DNA of 64,000 nt from Amoeboaphelidium protococcarum. Taxonomy: Eukaryota; Aphelidiomycota; Aphelidea. A program made the position numbers and the translations under genes. Position 1 is the first letter of the stretch, and each line of letters opens with the position of its first letter. The notes beneath the pieces were generated by a model. That model was given only the letters and a program-made list of their open reading frames with translations. It was not told the DNA's origin and did no database searches. This document shows, in pieces, positions 62,238-64,000 of this stretch. Location of the stretch: assembly GCA_023515745.1 (NCBI GenBank), contig JALECJ010000020.1, positions 1,054,001-1,118,000 on the forward strand, given 5' to 3'.

Positions 62238-63272
62238 TCAGTTGATGGTGTTTCCAAGACCGTTTCCTGATCCTTTCACTGAACCAGTCTGGCCGCCAAA
62301 ACTGAGCACGCCGTTGCTACCGGTAGAGGTAGAAGAGCCAGAACCTTTTACTGTTCCAACTGCACCATTTATTTCCCCCTGTTGATCTGGCGCCAGATTG
62401 ACGTGGTTATCCTAGCCATTACCGGAATTTTCAATCTATCCAGAGCTGCCACCGAATGAACCAGCATTACCCGTATTAGAATCCTACGAGGTGGAGATAG
62501 TATTACCAACGTTGAGACTGCCCACAGTGGTGTTCTAAGCTCCAGTGGCACTATTGTTTATAGAGTTACCCACATTGGACTGACCTCCTGAGCTACCCCA
62601 GCCACGACCATTACCAGTTTTAACGTCAGACGACACATTCAGCGCGTTACCAACTTCAGCTTTGTCAATCTATGAACCATTGCCTGTCAAATTGTTGTTG
62701 ACACCATTACCGGACGCGTCAACTCCACCAGAGTCTCCACCGAAAAATCCACTACCACCAGTGTGAGTGTCTTGATCAGAGCTTTGCACGTTACCGACAC
62801 TGAGGAAAGTTGGCTTAGCTGGAGTAGCTGATGGAGTCTAGGTGGAAGAAGAAGTAGAGCTTGGAATCAGAATGATAGTAGATGTGGTATTATGCTATTA
62901 TTGATGCGGTACATCAGGAATAACATTGTCAGTAGGGGTGACTATAACAGAAGCAGTGCCATTCTAGACAGGAGCAGTGGAATTACTTTTGGTATCATGA
63001 TGGACAGGAGCAGGTGAATTGTTACTGGTACCATTTTGGGTAGGAGCAGGAGCATTGGTAGAAGGAGCAGTAACGTTATAAGCAGCTTTAGGCAAGATTG
63101 GCTGAGTGGAATTGTTCAAGTCAGCCAGCGTCAGATTATTAGTGCACAGATAAGCAGCACAGTCCAGCACAATTTTGACCGAATTCTTTGGTGCATAATC
63201 AGGTGTTTGCACTGGGGCAGACAGAGAGGCAGCGAGCAAGCAAGATGCAATCAAGGTATAACTAACAATCAT
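62238..63272 (-). CDS. Secreted Asn/Gly/Ser-rich repeat protein B
   Basis: 344-residue code-6 ORF. Start at ATG 63272 gives signal peptide MIVSYTLIASCLLAASLSAP; the frame is open further up. Next is a short domain with two Cys (KIVLDCAAYLCTNNLTLADL), then a Thr/Pro/Asn-rich mucin-like region with many N-glycosylation sequons, then repeats like those of protein A (GSGFFGGDSGGVDASGNGVN, VKTGNGRGWGSSGG). The shared core and order show duplication. The two-Cys domain is absent from A. Confidence 0.7.
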
Positions 63273-63453
63273 CTTTCTGAAACAATAAGTAAGGATGCAA
63301 ACTTTTAGGAAACAAGTAAAGATATTTTTACACAATAATAGATATATAGTTAGAAGAAAGAAGAGAGAATGAAGAGCATATCAAGAGCCATTTATCACAT
63401 CCTCCGCACTCATACATACGCCGCTCCTCGTATTGTGACCAGGGGATGGGCAA

Positions 63454-64000
63454 TCAGCGAATCAGAGACATTCTTTCAACAAATGATCTCTCCCCTTTTC
63501 TTGTGCCAAGGGCTGCCTCAGCTTGTCTCTGCAAACCTTGCAATTAAGTAAATTTCTTCTACTACTACTACTGTGGATGTTCATTTCTTTGTAGCGGATG
63601 AACTTGTCGATCTACCATGCGAAAGTCTTAATCTTCTTCATATTGACGCGTTTCATCCAAAGTGGACGCGTAAACTTTAATCAGCCGAATGTGCGAATCT
63701 TTTCCATTCTGATGATTTGAAACAATCGATAAGGATATCTTGTTGCATCTGAATAATTTTTAATCTGCTGTAGGTGGGCCATCGATTGAATCTTCTTCAT
63801 CTTATAACAATGATCCAAAATCCACCTCACACCATCGCTCATTCTCTTCAACATCAGCGTCCATACTGTCTCGCTACTCGTCGTCTAAATCACCGGGAAC
63901 TTGAACTCGCTCCACTTCCACCCCATCTGCCTTCACAACAATTACTCGTGGACAATAGCTCTCATCTAATCTCCAGTCGCAATAAATCAAAACTCTACTG
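63454..64000 (-). CDS. APC10: Anaphase-promoting complex subunit APC10/DOC1, 5' truncated
   Basis: Substrate-recruiting subunit of the APC/C ubiquitin ligase. The minus frame is open from the window end to TGA at 63456-63454 (182 residues seen). The jelly-roll DOC domain is recognised by LIYCDWRLDESYCPRVIVV (cf. YADYKSDESYTPSKI) and SIVSNHQNGKDSHIRLIKVYA (cf. VLANHQNGRDTHMRQIKIY). The protein ends MSLIR, an IR tail like that with which APC10 binds the APC3 subunit. An insert rich in Asp/Glu lies between the two blocks, and a Gln run (TAG codons) precedes the tail. A plus-strand ORF over the same DNA is a shadow. Confidence 0.9.

Noticed and set aside
63369-63551. Plus-strand ORF resembling a mitochondrial presequence
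   Set aside because: It overlaps APC10 on the other strand, which has unmistakable DOC-domain blocks and an IR tail; the plus frame ends at a TGA with no recognisable domain.

Overview
The window is nuclear DNA from a eukaryote that reads TAA and TAG as glutamine and uses TGA as its only stop (genetic code 6 type). Read in the standard code, nearly every gene looks shattered. Read with TAR as Gln, long intact proteins appear: a 1,861-residue Nup98-Nup96, an 1,186-residue BK-type channel, a cohesin loader of more than 1,450 residues and a 719-residue Fanzor nuclease. Introns are few and GT-AG, mostly 47-98 nt, but several fitted models need introns of only 14-32 nt. Gene density is high, about 45 genes in 64 kb. 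The gene set points to a flagellated relative of fungi: IFT52 and CEP104 for cilia, a C2-AGC kinase of Ypk/Sch9/Gad8 type, GWT1, a stand-alone fungal-style mRNA guanylyltransferase and a secreted GH10 xylanase. An aphelid-like parasite of algae is my best inference; the sequence alone does not exclude another protist with the same code.

Layout. 1-13.4 kb: Scc2/NIPBL (5' truncated), PP2A B''-type subunit, START-domain protein, bZIP factor, GWT1. 13.7-21.4 kb: BTB protein, threonyl-tRNA synthetase, IFT52, CEP104. 21.7-30.5 kb: C2-AGC kinase, VMA21, MIT-domain protein, F-box/ankyrin protein, a small secreted protein, SRP68, MoaE, a multispanning membrane protein. 30.9-41.8 kb: ABCF ATPase, Nup98-96, GH10 xylanase, MESH1. 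42.3-50.4 kb: BK-like channel with an abnormal pore, Erv/ALR oxidase, a myristoylation-motif protein, mRNA guanylyltransferase, tRNA-Asp. 50.6-57.8 kb: a membrane-anchored protein, VPS4, two copies of a 59-bp palindromic repeat, SGF29 and, directly downstream, a Fanzor (TnpB-like) RNA-guided nuclease gene. 58-64 kb: small basic proteins, an unresolved multi-exon gene, two paralogous secreted Asn/Gly/Ser-rich proteins and the 3' part of APC10.

Most genes are housekeeping: chromatin and cell cycle (Scc2, APC10, SGF29), nuclear transport, membrane traffic (VPS4, SRP68, VMA21), translation (ThrRS, ABCF) and cilia. The accessory layer is the Fanzor locus, the secreted proteins, the xylanase with its repeat tail and the channel that lacks a recognisable potassium filter. 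The Fanzor gene itself uses TAR as Gln about 38 times, so it has lived in this genetic code for a long time.
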